Assembly (NCBI GenBank): GCA_045652135.1
Contig: JAZRTS010000163.1
Coordinates: forward strand, 1-56,321
Length of the DNA: 56,321 bases
Direction: 5' to 3'
DNA from: RGIG7213 sp045652135
GTDB taxonomy: Bacteria; Bacillota; Clostridia; Oscillospirales; CAG-272
Shown here: piece by piece, positions 15,343-23,696 of the stretch
Numbering within the stretch: position 1 is the stretch's first letter
How the letters are laid out: every line of letters starts with the position of its first letter
Made by a program: the position numbers and the translations under genes
The notes under the pieces: model-generated
Seen by the model: only the letters and a program-made list of their open reading frames with translations
Told to the model about the DNA's origin: nothing
The model's database searches: none

Positions 15343-16038
15343 TTATTGATATACTGTTTTGCAGTCTTTTTTAAATGTTATTTCTTTCATAACGGTGTAG
15401 TATTCGCCGTTTTGTTCAAAATCTATATTCAGATATTTTGCGAGCGCGCGGATTATATAATCGGGGTTTATATAGTTGTCAACGCTTGATTCAAGGTCAG
15501 CGACTATCTTTACGCACTCACCGTTAAAGCTGACGTCACTTGATTTTATACCCGGTAAAATATCAACGTCGGTAAGACCGCTTTTCGTTTTCTTCGTGCG
15601 CTTTGTTATTATCATAGGATTTTCAAGCATAACCTTTATTTCGTTTGCTTTTTCTTCCGACATACCGTTAAAGTAAAGCTTGAACGTATATCTTGACCAG
15701 AATAAGTCCTCAAGCTTTGTTTTCGGTTTATACACACGCTTGACTTGTATATCGTCGGGAAGATTTTTGTTAAGGCTTTCCTTTATCTTCTCGTAATCAA
15801 CGGGCGGAAGCACACGTATGTCAAGAAACTCACACATGCTTTCCGCACCAAGCGAAAGCGGAAGCGAAAACACAAGCTTCGGATGGGGGTTAAATCCGTT
15901 TGTAAACCATATTGCCACCTTGGCTCTTACAAATGCCGTGCGAAGCGTTCTGTTCAGATCAAGGTGAGAAATGAATTTTGCCCTGCCTGTTTTGGAAAAT
16001 TCAAGTCTCACTTTTTCGTATTCGTTGACGGACACCAT
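15343..16038 (-). CDS. TIGR03936/DUF2344 radical-SAM-associated protein
   Basis: The protein of about 231 residues begins VRLEFSKTGRAKFISHLDLNRTLRTAFVRA, the DUF2344 signature, followed by FNPHPKLVFSLPLSLGAESM. The family always travels with a B12-binding radical-SAM protein, as here, and is sometimes fused to it. The pair is thought to act in RNA or ribosome modification, but this is unproven. ATG at 16038 is chosen because GGAGG lies 9 nt upstream; the ATG at 16044 is too close to it. The start overlaps the upstream radical-SAM gene by about 30 nt, so translation is coupled. Confidence 0.9.
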   Translation of the reverse strand: MVSVNEYEKVRLEFSKTGRAKFISHLDLNRTLRTAFVRAKVAIWFTNGFNPHPKLVFSLPLSLGAESMCEFLDIRVLPPVDYEKIKESLNKNLPDDIQVKRVYKPKTKLEDLFWSRYTFKLYFNGMSEEKANEIKVMLENPMIITKRTKKTKSGLTDVDILPGIKSSDVSFNGECVKIVADLESSVDNYINPDYIIRALAKYLNIDFEQNGEYYTVMKEITFKKDCKTVYQ

Positions 16039-17873
16039 GTACATTCACCTCCGAGCTTATTTGCGCCGCATCCTGCGCAAGACTTCATACAGTTTTCGGT
16101 AACCGTATCGTTATATGCCTTATGACGTTCACGCAGGAAGAATTCCTTTGATACACCGCAGTCTATTATATCCCACGGAAGTATCTCGTCCTCGCCAAAC
16201 TCACGGTTAGCATAGAACGACGGGTCAATACCGCATTCCTCGAACACGGATAACCATTTGTCATAATCAAAACATTCGTCCCACGCATCGAATTTAAATC
16301 CGTATTCTGCCGCCTTTGCAAGAGCTTTTGACAAGCGTCTGTCGCCTCTTGCAAACACCGCTTCGATCCTGCTGACGTTTGCATCGTGATAATTATATTT
16401 TATACTTCTGTCTGTTATTGCCGAAGCAAGAAGCTGTTGCTTTTCAACAAGTTCCTCCATAGTTGATTGTCTATCCCATTGGAACGGTGTAAACGGCTTC
16501 GGTATAAAGCACGCAACGCTTATTGTAACGGTAGGACGTCCTTTCGGTCTGTTTTCCGTCTGATAGTATTCATCAACAACAGCCTTTGCAAGCTTTTCAA
16601 TACCCAAAATATCTTCGTCCGTTTCAGTAGGAAGACCGCACATAAAGTACAGCTTCACTTGATTTCGTCCGCCCTCAAATGCGGCACGGCACGCTTCAAA
16701 TATATCCTTTTCGCAGATGTTTTTGTTTATTGCATCACGCAATCTTTGCGTGCCTGCCTCGGGCGCAAACGTAAGTCCCGATGCGCGGACGGATGACACC
16801 CTTTTCATAAGCTCACGTGAAAAGCTGTCCGCCCTCATTGACGGAAGCGAAAGACCGACCATTTTATCGTCTGTCCACTCCAACAGCTTGTCCGTCAGCT
16901 CTCTTATGTACGGATAGTCGGAAATCGACAAAGAGCAAAGAGATATTTCATCGTATCCCGTATTTTCATAAAGCGTTTTAGCGTCACGATTCAGCGTATC
17001 GGGGGACTTTGCGCGTGCGGGACGGTATATCATACCTGCTTGACAGAAGCGGCAGCCTCTCGGACATCCTCTGTATACCTCAAGCACTATTCTGTCGTGT
17101 ACCGTTTCAATATACGGCATTACAAACTGCTCGGGATAATATGTCTTATCAAAATCTTTTATTATTCTCTTTCGTATCTTAATCGGTATATCATCATACT
17201 TAGGAGTGTATTCTTTAACCGTGCCGTCATCGTTATACGAAACGTCATATAATGACGGAACGTAAAAGCCCTCTATTTTTGCCGCTTCGTGCAAAAATCT
17301 CTGCTTTGTATAATCGCCCGATTCTTTCATTTTAACATAAAGCTCACAAAACTCGACAAGCGCTTCCTCGCCCTCTCCTATTGAGAAAACATCAAAAAAG
17401 TCAGCGATAGGCTCTGCATTGTAAGCACAAGGCCCACCTCCTATGACAATGGGGTATTCTTCCCCTCTGTCCTTGGCATAAAGAGGAATATTTGAAAGAT
17501 CAAGCATATTCAGAACCGTTGAATAGCAAAGCTCATACTGAAGCGTGAAACCGAGTATATCAAATTCACACACAGGGTCCATACTTTCGTGTGCGTAAAG
17601 CGGTATGTTATGCTTTTTCATCTGTTCCTGCATATCTATCCACGGCGCATACACACGCTCACACCAGATATTTTCATTTTTGTTGAGTGCGCCGTACAGA
17701 ATACGCACGCCGAGGTTTGACATTCCTATTTCATAAGTGTCCGGAAATGCGAAAGCAAACCTGCACTTGACCTTTTCTTTTTCTTTTATTATCTGACCGT
17801 ATTCACCGCCCGTATATCTTCCGGGTTTAAGAACCTTTCTTAAAATACCGTCAACGTTATATTTTTGATTCAA
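16008..17873 (-). CDS. TIGR03960-family B12-binding radical-SAM protein
   Basis: The protein of about 621 residues has an N-terminal cobalamin-binding-like domain (KCRFAFAFPDTYEIGMSNLG). The radical-SAM core has the [4Fe-4S] motif CPRGCRFCQ preceded by LEVYRG. The Cys-rich end, CMKSCAGCGANKLGGECTWC, could bind metal. The substrate is unknown; partner is the overlapping DUF2344 gene. The open frame runs to an ATG at 17918, but that ATG lies between the -35 and -10 boxes of a consensus promoter (17910-17938). The likely start is the in-frame TTG at 17873, which has GGAGA about 10 nt upstream. Confidence 0.9.
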   Translation of the reverse strand: MNQKYNVDGILRKVLKPGRYTGGEYGQIIKEKEKVKCRFAFAFPDTYEIGMSNLGVRILYGALNKNENIWCERVYAPWIDMQEQMKKHNIPLYAHESMDPVCEFDILGFTLQYELCYSTVLNMLDLSNIPLYAKDRGEEYPIVIGGGPCAYNAEPIADFFDVFSIGEGEEALVEFCELYVKMKESGDYTKQRFLHEAAKIEGFYVPSLYDVSYNDDGTVKEYTPKYDDIPIKIRKRIIKDFDKTYYPEQFVMPYIETVHDRIVLEVYRGCPRGCRFCQAGMIYRPARAKSPDTLNRDAKTLYENTGYDEISLCSLSISDYPYIRELTDKLLEWTDDKMVGLSLPSMRADSFSRELMKRVSSVRASGLTFAPEAGTQRLRDAINKNICEKDIFEACRAAFEGGRNQVKLYFMCGLPTETDEDILGIEKLAKAVVDEYYQTENRPKGRPTVTISVACFIPKPFTPFQWDRQSTMEELVEKQQLLASAITDRSIKYNYHDANVSRIEAVFARGDRRLSKALAKAAEYGFKFDAWDECFDYDKWLSVFEECGIDPSFYANREFGEDEILPWDIIDCGVSKEFFLRERHKAYNDTVTENCMKSCAGCGANKLGGECTWCPSTNTKK

Positions 17874-17909
17874 AGCACTACTTCTCCGATTATATTTATT
17901 ATGCATAAT

Positions 17910-17938
17910 ATTATACATAAAATTACCTCAAATGTCAA
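17910..17938 (-). promoter_or_regulatory. Promoter of the radical-SAM pair
   Basis: Minus-strand TTGACA (17933-17938), 17 nt, TATAAT (17910-17915). Its position makes the longest open-frame start (17918) untranscribed. Confidence 0.85.
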
Positions 17939-17961
17939 TATTTCAGCTGTCTTAAAACGCA

Positions 17962-17991
17962 AAAAAACCTTTCTTGCAAGAAAGGTTTTTT
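17962..17991 (-). terminator. Terminator after the 18.0-18.9 kb membrane protein
   Basis: The stem AACCTTTCTT/AAGAAAGGTT has a 2-4 nt loop with A6/T6 flanks. It lies 22 nt beyond the stop of the minus-strand gene at 18014. Confidence 0.9.
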
Positions 17992-18013
17992 ATAGCAAAT
18001 AATTGTCTGTAGC

Positions 18014-18874
18014 TTATGCGTTCTCTATAGCTTTTTCGGGAAGCTTGGGTGATGCAAACTGTAACGTTCTTATAACAGCGTAAAGGAGAAGCGCAACCTG
18101 CAAGCCGCTGTATACGGAAAACGTGTCAAACGGAAGCACGAGCATAATCGTAAGTATAAGATTTGGTATACAGTACGTTGCCGTAACGACAATAGTTACG
18201 AGTGAAAGTGCAAGATGCAGATGATGCCTCGGCCTCGTTATTCTGAATTTCGCTTCCGACGTGAGGTAAAGCATAATAAATATAACGGAAAGCTGTGCGC
18301 ACATTTTTTCCGAATTGTTTATTACGACGGAATTTTCAAAATAGAGATATATAAGATATGAAATGCACCAAAGTACCGGGAAGAAAGATAATATCTTCAC
18401 CGCAGTATCATTTTCATTCTTCGTCGATTCGGCTCTCAGGAAAAAGCCTGCGGCGGGAAGCGACATAACGAGTGTAGAAATGAACGATATAACCTCTATC
18501 TTTTCACCTCTGGTCCAGGCAAGTTTGATGCCGCCGTTTGAAAAAAAGTCGAAATTAATATAGATTACCAAAAACAAAGACGAAATGAAGAAAAATCCGC
18601 AAAGCGACGATGCAAAGAGTGACGATACCGTACTCTGCGGTATATTTGCGCCCTTTTTGGGAGGCTTAATAAAGAAATATACCGAAAACAACGCAATACA
18701 ACAAATAATAAGCAAAATGCTGTACAGCATAGGCAAGTTCGTCGTAGTCTTATAATTCTGAAGACTCGGATCGTAAAAATAATTCATAAGGAATATTCTC
18801 GCCACGGAAAGCGCCGCAGCAATAACAATTGCACTTATGGCAAAAGATTTGTAGATTTTTTTAAAAAGGATCAT
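18014..18874 (-). CDS. Polytopic membrane protein of unknown function
   Basis: This 286-residue protein has about seven or eight hydrophobic segments (about 12-30, 48-70, 83-108, 128-145, 160-180, 188-206, 222-245 and 248-270). Short charged loops lie between them (PPKKGAN, RAESTKNEND, KFRITRPRHHLH). No catalytic motif or known family was recognised. It is monocistronic with its own promoter and terminator. A 7-bp inverted repeat directly downstream of the -10 box suggests repression by a dimeric regulator. GGGG about 7 nt upstream of ATG serves as a weak ribosome binding site. Confidence 0.75.
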   Translation of the reverse strand: MILFKKIYKSFAISAIVIAAALSVARIFLMNYFYDPSLQNYKTTTNLPMLYSILLIICCIALFSVYFFIKPPKKGANIPQSTVSSLFASSLCGFFFISSLFLVIYINFDFFSNGGIKLAWTRGEKIEVISFISTLVMSLPAAGFFLRAESTKNENDTAVKILSFFPVLWCISYLIYLYFENSVVINNSEKMCAQLSVIFIMLYLTSEAKFRITRPRHHLHLALSLVTIVVTATYCIPNLILTIMLVLPFDTFSVYSGLQVALLLYAVIRTLQFASPKLPEKAIENA

Positions 18875-18896
18875 AATTTACCCCAATATAATGATG

Positions 18897-18916
18897 TTGT
18901 ATGTAATGACATACAA
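18897..18916 (-). promoter_or_regulatory. Operator-like inverted repeat
   Basis: TTGTATG-N6-CATACAA forms a perfect 7-bp dyad starting 1 nt downstream of the -10 box, across the predicted transcription start. This is a classic repressor-site position. The regulator is unknown. Confidence 0.55.
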
Positions 18917-18917
18917 T

Positions 18918-18945
18918 ATTATATATTACAAATATTAACAAACAA
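18918..18945 (-). promoter_or_regulatory. Promoter of the 18.0-18.9 kb membrane protein
   Basis: Minus-strand TTGTTT (18940-18945), 16 nt, TATAAT (18918-18923). Confidence 0.6.
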
Positions 18946-18971
18946 CCTTTCAAAGCGTAAACAATTCATCA

Positions 18972-20462
18972 TCATACATCAAATGATTTAAGAATTTGAG
19001 GTATAAAACTTGCCGTATCAGACGACGTCATACCAACTGACGTGAATTTTTTCTGTGCCGTTTCACCGCAAAGACCGTTTATATAAGCACCTGCCGCAGT
19101 TGACAAAAGCAATTCGTCATCTTTTGCAAAACCCATAATACCGGTCAATATTCCGGAAAGCACATCTCCACTTCCCGCAGTTGCCATTCCTGCACATCCG
19201 GTATCCGTTATATATACCGTATCACCGTTCGTAATAACAGTTGCCGTACCCTTTAAAAGAAGTACCACACCGTATTTTTTCGCATATTCTTTCGCGTGTT
19301 TAACGGGTTCGTCCAGTATCTCCTCACAACTTTTTCCGGAAAGCCTTGAAAACTCCTTAATGTGCGGTGTCAATATTACGTTTGCGCTCGTTTTCATAAG
19401 ATAACCGCTGTCCATGTCGGCAAGATTATTTAATCCGTCAGCATCGATTATCAACCTGCCCTTGTAATTTTCAAGTATATAAGCGAGCATTTTTTTCTGT
19501 TCTTCACCCGTTTTTATACCCATACCGAATGAAACGCATTCAGCGCCCGTTATTGCATTTTTGACAGACGCTTCATCGAAAACAAGTCCGTTTTCATCGC
19601 ATTTCAAAGGACATAACGTGCTTTCAAGCAAATACGGCATTACCGAATGAGCTATATTTTCCGGCACCGCAAGACGGCACACACCGCACCCCGAACGCAA
19701 TGCGCACATTGAAATGTTCGCAAGCTTTGCCGCACCGCTGTACTCCACGCTTCCGCCGATGACAGTCACATATCCGTAGACACCCTTGTGGCTGTAATTC
19801 TTTCTGCCTTCAAAAAGATGTCTGATATCGGACTGTTCTATCAGAAATGTATCATTTTCAATTACTTTTATGCCGACATCGCATCTTATTTTTGATTTCA
19901 TTACGTCCTTTGCACGGGATAGGCAGTGACCGTACTTGTATTCACCAAGGGCAACGGTAATATCGGACAAAACGCATACCTCACCTATTCCGCTGTTACT
20001 GTCAAGTCCACTGTTTATATCGGCTGAAATAACGTATGCGCCCGAATTATTTATCATCTTTACTGCTTTTTCGGCATTTCCACGCAGCTTCCCCGAAAAT
20101 CCGGTACCGAGTATACAGTCAACGACCGTTTTATACTGTGTGATATCAACGCTTTCAAGCGATAAAACGGGTATACTTTCACGCTTACATTCCGCCAAAA
20201 AGTATTCCCCCTCATCGGAAAGTCTTTCCGAAACCGTGCAGATATCCGCCTTTATATTTGCTTTTTTGAGTAAAAGCGCAAGAGCAAAGCCGTCGGCGCC
20301 GTTGTTCCCTCCTCCGCACACAATGCATACGGGCGGTGTATATTTTGCCGACGAAAACAGAGCTTCTGCGGCTTTTTTTATAAGCTCCCTTTCAGGCGTA
20401 ATATTTTCCACCGTGTACGCATCACTTTTTCTCATTTGTTCACGTGACAAAACTGTTATCAT
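18972..20462 (-). CDS. nnrDE: Bifunctional NAD(P)H-hydrate epimerase / ADP-dependent dehydratase
   Basis: The 496-residue fusion joins an N-terminal YjeF epimerase domain (about 1-210; CGGGNNGADGFALALLL, DINSGLDSNSG) to a C-terminal ribokinase-like dehydratase domain (about 215-495). The latter has HKGVYGYVTVIGGS and GTATVITNGDTVYITDTG and ends in the nucleotide-site motif GMATAGSGDVLSGILTG. It repairs hydrated NADH and NADPH. The length is typical of bacterial fused Nnr. AAAGGGA precedes ATG. It lies downstream of the lipoprotein gene at 20512 across a 49-nt spacer containing a palindromic repeat. Confidence 0.95.
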   Translation of the reverse strand: MITVLSREQMRKSDAYTVENITPERELIKKAAEALFSSAKYTPPVCIVCGGGNNGADGFALALLLKKANIKADICTVSERLSDEGEYFLAECKRESIPVLSLESVDITQYKTVVDCILGTGFSGKLRGNAEKAVKMINNSGAYVISADINSGLDSNSGIGEVCVLSDITVALGEYKYGHCLSRAKDVMKSKIRCDVGIKVIENDTFLIEQSDIRHLFEGRKNYSHKGVYGYVTVIGGSVEYSGAAKLANISMCALRSGCGVCRLAVPENIAHSVMPYLLESTLCPLKCDENGLVFDEASVKNAITGAECVSFGMGIKTGEEQKKMLAYILENYKGRLIIDADGLNNLADMDSGYLMKTSANVILTPHIKEFSRLSGKSCEEILDEPVKHAKEYAKKYGVVLLLKGTATVITNGDTVYITDTGCAGMATAGSGDVLSGILTGIMGFAKDDELLLSTAAGAYINGLCGETAQKKFTSVGMTSSDTASFIPQILKSFDV

Positions 20463-20484
20463 AATTTCCCTTTAAATACATAGT

Positions 20485-20503
20485 GGGCGACCAATGGTCG
20501 CCC
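20485..20503. repeat. GGGCGACC palindromic repeat
   Basis: GGGCGACC-AAT-GGTCGCCC forms an 8-bp perfect hairpin with the flanks GTG and CTAC. I know this type of short GC-rich palindrome as a dispersed intergenic repeat in clostridial genomes. It has no T-tract on the minus strand, so it is not a convincing terminator, though it may protect mRNA ends between the lipoprotein gene and nnrDE. Confidence 0.6.
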
Positions 20504-20511
20504 CTACATTT

Positions 20512-22464
20512 TTATTTTGCGTTATACTGATATTTGAATCTTCCCGTAGGTGCTACGTCACCGCTTACGTAAAAGTCCATAATATCGCCTTCGTTCTGAA
20601 CGTTATCCGTCCACTTGAAGTTTATCGTAAATTCGTTTGACGTTATACCGAGAAGCGCTTTGGGAATCTTCACCATGATAACGTTTCCATTCACCTTATA
20701 TTCAACGTCACCGACGACCTCCGTTTCAAAGCCGTTGCCTGTGAATTTTTCAAGTACGGCAACACTTTCGGATTTAGGTGTCTGCTTGTTGAGAATATAA
20801 TCAAATGTTTCCCAGTCAGCATCGCCTGTATTCACATCAAGATACAAGTGCATCCATTTTTCATCTGTGTAAGGTGTGATATTTTCAACACAGCGAGCCA
20901 TAAAGTACACGTTTTCGTTATCACGTGCAACCTTGAAATCATAAAGGTCATTTCTTCCCGACTGATCCTTATACTGAATGGGGAGCATCGTTTCGGGGTC
21001 CTTGTAGCCTCGTGAGTTTCTGTTTTTGGTATTTCCTGCATAGCTTATATAGCGAGGACCTACCTCTGCCCACTGACCGTATCCGCCGTTAATGTCTATT
21101 TTAACAGGCTTTGATGCATCTTCAACCTTGTCAGCGCCCTTGAACTTACGGATATAATCAACCATCTGATAGTAGTAATGGTCCTTCAAAGCACCCTTTG
21201 TAGGTTCAATATCACGGCTGAATTCATCATTATACTGGTCTGCAAAGGCATTGTTGACGTCTGACCAGTTAGGCTGTCTTATCGCAACCCATTCGTTATA
21301 GCACGATACGAGAATAAATTGCGGAGATTGTTCTATTGCATATTCAAACTGCTCGGCAAAGTTTGCGCCGTAAAGCACGGCGTTTTCACGTGTATCATAG
21401 CCTTTTGACGTGTATGTTCTGCCTGTTACGTTTTCGCCGTTCATAGCAGTCAACTGCTTTGCGACATAATCGTGGTTCTGCGCAACGCCGACAGCCATCT
21501 GTTCAACAGGGCTTTTTCTGTCACGTCTTATCTTCTTGTATGTGGCCTGAGGATACATCGAGAGCCATCCCCACTGCTCGTCTACCTGCTGTTTTTCAAG
21601 ATAGTCGGGCTGTCCGCGTCTGAATGTGAAATATTCAAGTAATTTGGCTTCTTCAGCATTATTTTCATTAAATGCATCTGCCGAGGCGATTATAAGAGGC
21701 TTTCCCTCCCACATAAACCAGTTATCTGCATACTGTTCTCTGCTGTAAAGCTTATTGTAAAGCTCCTTTGCCTGAGTAACCGTTGAATCTGCTTCAAAGA
21801 AGGGCAGATGGAAAATTATCTGCGGAACGTCAACACCGTCTGCTCTTGCTTCATTGAACACCTTGAGCATCTGATTTATTGTATCAGCCCACGTATACGT
21901 TCCGTTCGTGTTATCGCATACGATGGCATCAACACCTGCGGCTGCAAGCATTTCCGCCTGACGTCTTATTACCCATTCGTCTTTTTGAGTATAATATCCG
22001 TAAATAGGCTCATTCCAGAAATGGTATCCGTCATCGCCCCAGCGTTCGTCATAAAAATCATTTTTGTCAATGTCGGGATACTTGTCGAGTATCTGCTGAT
22101 TATTGTAAGCAACGTACTGCGTCGAGAACGTACCGTGCCACGGTGAGAAAAACACAGCGACAAACTTATCGTCTTTAAGGTCGCCAACCTCGCTGTTCAC
22201 AGCGGCTGTTCTGTCAAGTCCGTCAGTTACCACCCACGAACTCGTTGAAGCGTAGTTTTCTTTAAGTGCGGTATAGTCCCCTGTTTCGTACAGTTTGACA
22301 GTAGAATCGTCAAGTGTGGGGTCGTATTCGCCCACTCCCTCTACAACCGTTGTATCGGAAGGATCTCCGTTTGTATCCGTCGACTGTGAGCCGCCCGTGC
22401 AGGAAGCAAACGCCGACAGCAAAAGCGATGCTGTAAGCATAGCTGTTATTATCTTCTTTTTCAT
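20512..22464 (-). CDS. Secreted lipoprotein, putative GH99/GH71-like glycosidase with C-terminal carbohydrate-binding-like domain
   Basis: The protein of about 650 residues has a signal peptide and lipobox (SAFASC, Cys about 22) and a Ser/Thr/Asp-rich linker. A barrel-like region carries VFFSPWHGTFS, NDFYDERWGDDGYHFWNEP, YGYY and RRQAEMLAAAGVDAIVCDN, a pattern seen in GH99/GH71-type and related enzymes. The last about 170 residues look like a CBM9/DOMON-type beta domain (DFKVARDNENVYFMARC, WMHLYLDVNTGDADWE). It probably acts on polysaccharide outside the cell; this is inferred. ATG at 22464 follows AAGGGG by 8 nt and is preferred over a TTG at 22470. It has its own promoter. Confidence 0.72.
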   Translation of the reverse strand: MKKKIITAMLTASLLLSAFASCTGGSQSTDTNGDPSDTTVVEGVGEYDPTLDDSTVKLYETGDYTALKENYASTSSWVVTDGLDRTAAVNSEVGDLKDDKFVAVFFSPWHGTFSTQYVAYNNQQILDKYPDIDKNDFYDERWGDDGYHFWNEPIYGYYTQKDEWVIRRQAEMLAAAGVDAIVCDNTNGTYTWADTINQMLKVFNEARADGVDVPQIIFHLPFFEADSTVTQAKELYNKLYSREQYADNWFMWEGKPLIIASADAFNENNAEEAKLLEYFTFRRGQPDYLEKQQVDEQWGWLSMYPQATYKKIRRDRKSPVEQMAVGVAQNHDYVAKQLTAMNGENVTGRTYTSKGYDTRENAVLYGANFAEQFEYAIEQSPQFILVSCYNEWVAIRQPNWSDVNNAFADQYNDEFSRDIEPTKGALKDHYYYQMVDYIRKFKGADKVEDASKPVKIDINGGYGQWAEVGPRYISYAGNTKNRNSRGYKDPETMLPIQYKDQSGRNDLYDFKVARDNENVYFMARCVENITPYTDEKWMHLYLDVNTGDADWETFDYILNKQTPKSESVAVLEKFTGNGFETEVVGDVEYKVNGNVIMVKIPKALLGITSNEFTINFKWTDNVQNEGDIMDFYVSGDVAPTGRFKYQYNAK

Positions 22465-22499
22465 AAACAATTCCCCTTAAAAGATATGTTCTTTAAGTA

Positions 22500-22529
22500 T
22501 TTATACCATAAATAAGCATTTAATGTCAA
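22500..22529 (-). promoter_or_regulatory. Promoter of the GH99-like lipoprotein gene
   Basis: Minus-strand TTGACA (22524-22529), 18 nt, TATAAA (22500-22505). Confidence 0.75.
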
Positions 22530-22545
22530 CAAAAAAACTTACAAT

Positions 22546-23262
22546 TTACCATTTGTTTTCTTTTTTGCATTTCATATAGCACGCAAATACCGTTATCAAA
22601 AGTATAATGCTTATAAATTGAGATGTGGAAAAAATCAATATTTTCCCTCTTACCTCGTCACCTCTCAAAAATTCGATAAAGAATCTGCCAACAGCGTATA
22701 TTCCGAGATAAATATACAAAAGCTTACCCGAAAACACATTTTTTTCAAATATAATAAAAAGCATTAAAAACAGTACAAGCAGTAAAAATGCGCTTAAAAG
22801 CTGAACGGGAAAACGTTTGACACCGTCAAGCATAATACCGAGCTGTGATTCAACACCGTAACAGCACCCCGAAAAGAAACAGCCGATTCTGCCGAAGGAA
22901 TGAAAAAGCGGTAAGGCTATCGCCGCACCGTCCGTATACGGAGAGGTGTCAACACCTTTGATCTTCAAAACAGCAATACCTGCAAGCAGTGTTCCGAAAA
23001 GACCGCCGTAAAAAACACCGCCGCCGAAAATAACATCGGGTGTGGCATCCCAAAGGTCATATCTTGTAAGTGCGTAAAGCAGCTTCATACCGACAGCACC
23101 GAAGAAAACGGAGATAAGCTGTACCTCACGGGCACAGCTGACAAGTCCGCCCCTCTTTTTGACGGCATATACAAAAACGAAATACTGAAGTACAAGGCCG
23201 ACAAACGCAAATATATCATATAAAGCAAATTTCAAACCGAATATATCGATATACGGATGCAT
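22546..23262 (-). CDS. lgt: Prolipoprotein diacylglyceryl transferase family protein
   Basis: The protein of about 238 residues has about seven membrane segments. It has the Lgt signature HSFGRIGCFFSGCCYGVES (around residue 126-144) and, near the C-terminus, GRFFIEFLRGDE, both tied to phosphatidylglycerol use and catalysis. Lgt moves diacylglycerol onto the lipobox Cys of the lipoproteins encoded here (627, 20512, 36419). ATG at 23262 is chosen because GAGGTG lies about 6 nt upstream; the frame extends to a GTG at 23274 overlapping that site. It is shorter than many Lgt proteins, so a paralogue with altered substrate is possible. Confidence 0.88.
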   Translation of the reverse strand: MHPYIDIFGLKFALYDIFAFVGLVLQYFVFVYAVKKRGGLVSCAREVQLISVFFGAVGMKLLYALTRYDLWDATPDVIFGGGVFYGGLFGTLLAGIAVLKIKGVDTSPYTDGAAIALPLFHSFGRIGCFFSGCCYGVESQLGIMLDGVKRFPVQLLSAFLLLVLFLMLFIIFEKNVFSGKLLYIYLGIYAVGRFFIEFLRGDEVRGKILIFSTSQFISIILLITVFACYMKCKKENKW

Positions 23263-23340
23263 ACGCCACCTCACATAATGTTTTTTTCATCCTATCATAC
23301 AGCCTTCATTATTTCAAGTGATTTTTGAAAACAATAACGG

Positions 23341-23368
23341 AATATAAAAAAATGCCGCCGCATAGACT
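23341..23368 (+). promoter_or_regulatory. Possible sigma-E promoter of spoIIID
   Basis: AATATA (23341-23346), 14 nt, CATAGACT (23361-23368) resembles mother-cell sigma-E sites (ATA-type -35, CATACAAT -10). No sigma-A promoter is seen upstream of the gene. Confidence 0.35.
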
Positions 23369-23398
23369 TTACCAAACAAACTGAAAGGCTGTAACGAT

Positions 23399-23668
23399 AT
23401 GGAACACGATATAAAAGAAAGGTGCATTATTTTAGGACGGTATATTGCCGAAACGGGACAAACGGTGCGCGCGTGCGCTTCGAAATTCGGAGTTTCCAAG
23501 TCAACGGTGCATAAAGACGTCACCGAACGTCTTAAATACATACATCCGACACTTCACGGACAAGTATGCGAGGTACTGAACATAAACAAAGCCGAGCGTC
23601 ACATAAGAGGCGGAATTGCCACAAAAAACAAATATCTGCATAATAAGGAGGAAGACGGGGCAAAATAA
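23399..23668 (+). CDS. spoIIID: Sporulation transcriptional regulator SpoIIID
   Basis: This 89-residue DNA-binding protein has the SpoIIID helix-turn-helix: RCIILGRYIAETGQTVRACASKFGVSKSTVHKDVTERL (residues about 8-45), followed by HPTLHGQVCEVLNINKAERHIRGG. SpoIIID acts in the mother cell after sigma-E and both activates and represses sporulation genes. It implies an endospore former. It is followed after 28 nt by spoVAD and spoVAE on the same strand. A weak GAAAGG precedes ATG. Confidence 0.96.
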   Translation: MEHDIKERCIILGRYIAETGQTVRACASKFGVSKSTVHKDVTERLKYIHPTLHGQVCEVLNINKAERHIRGGIATKNKYLHNKEEDGAK

Positions 23669-23696
23669 CACCGTAATTTTTCAAGGAGATTTTACG

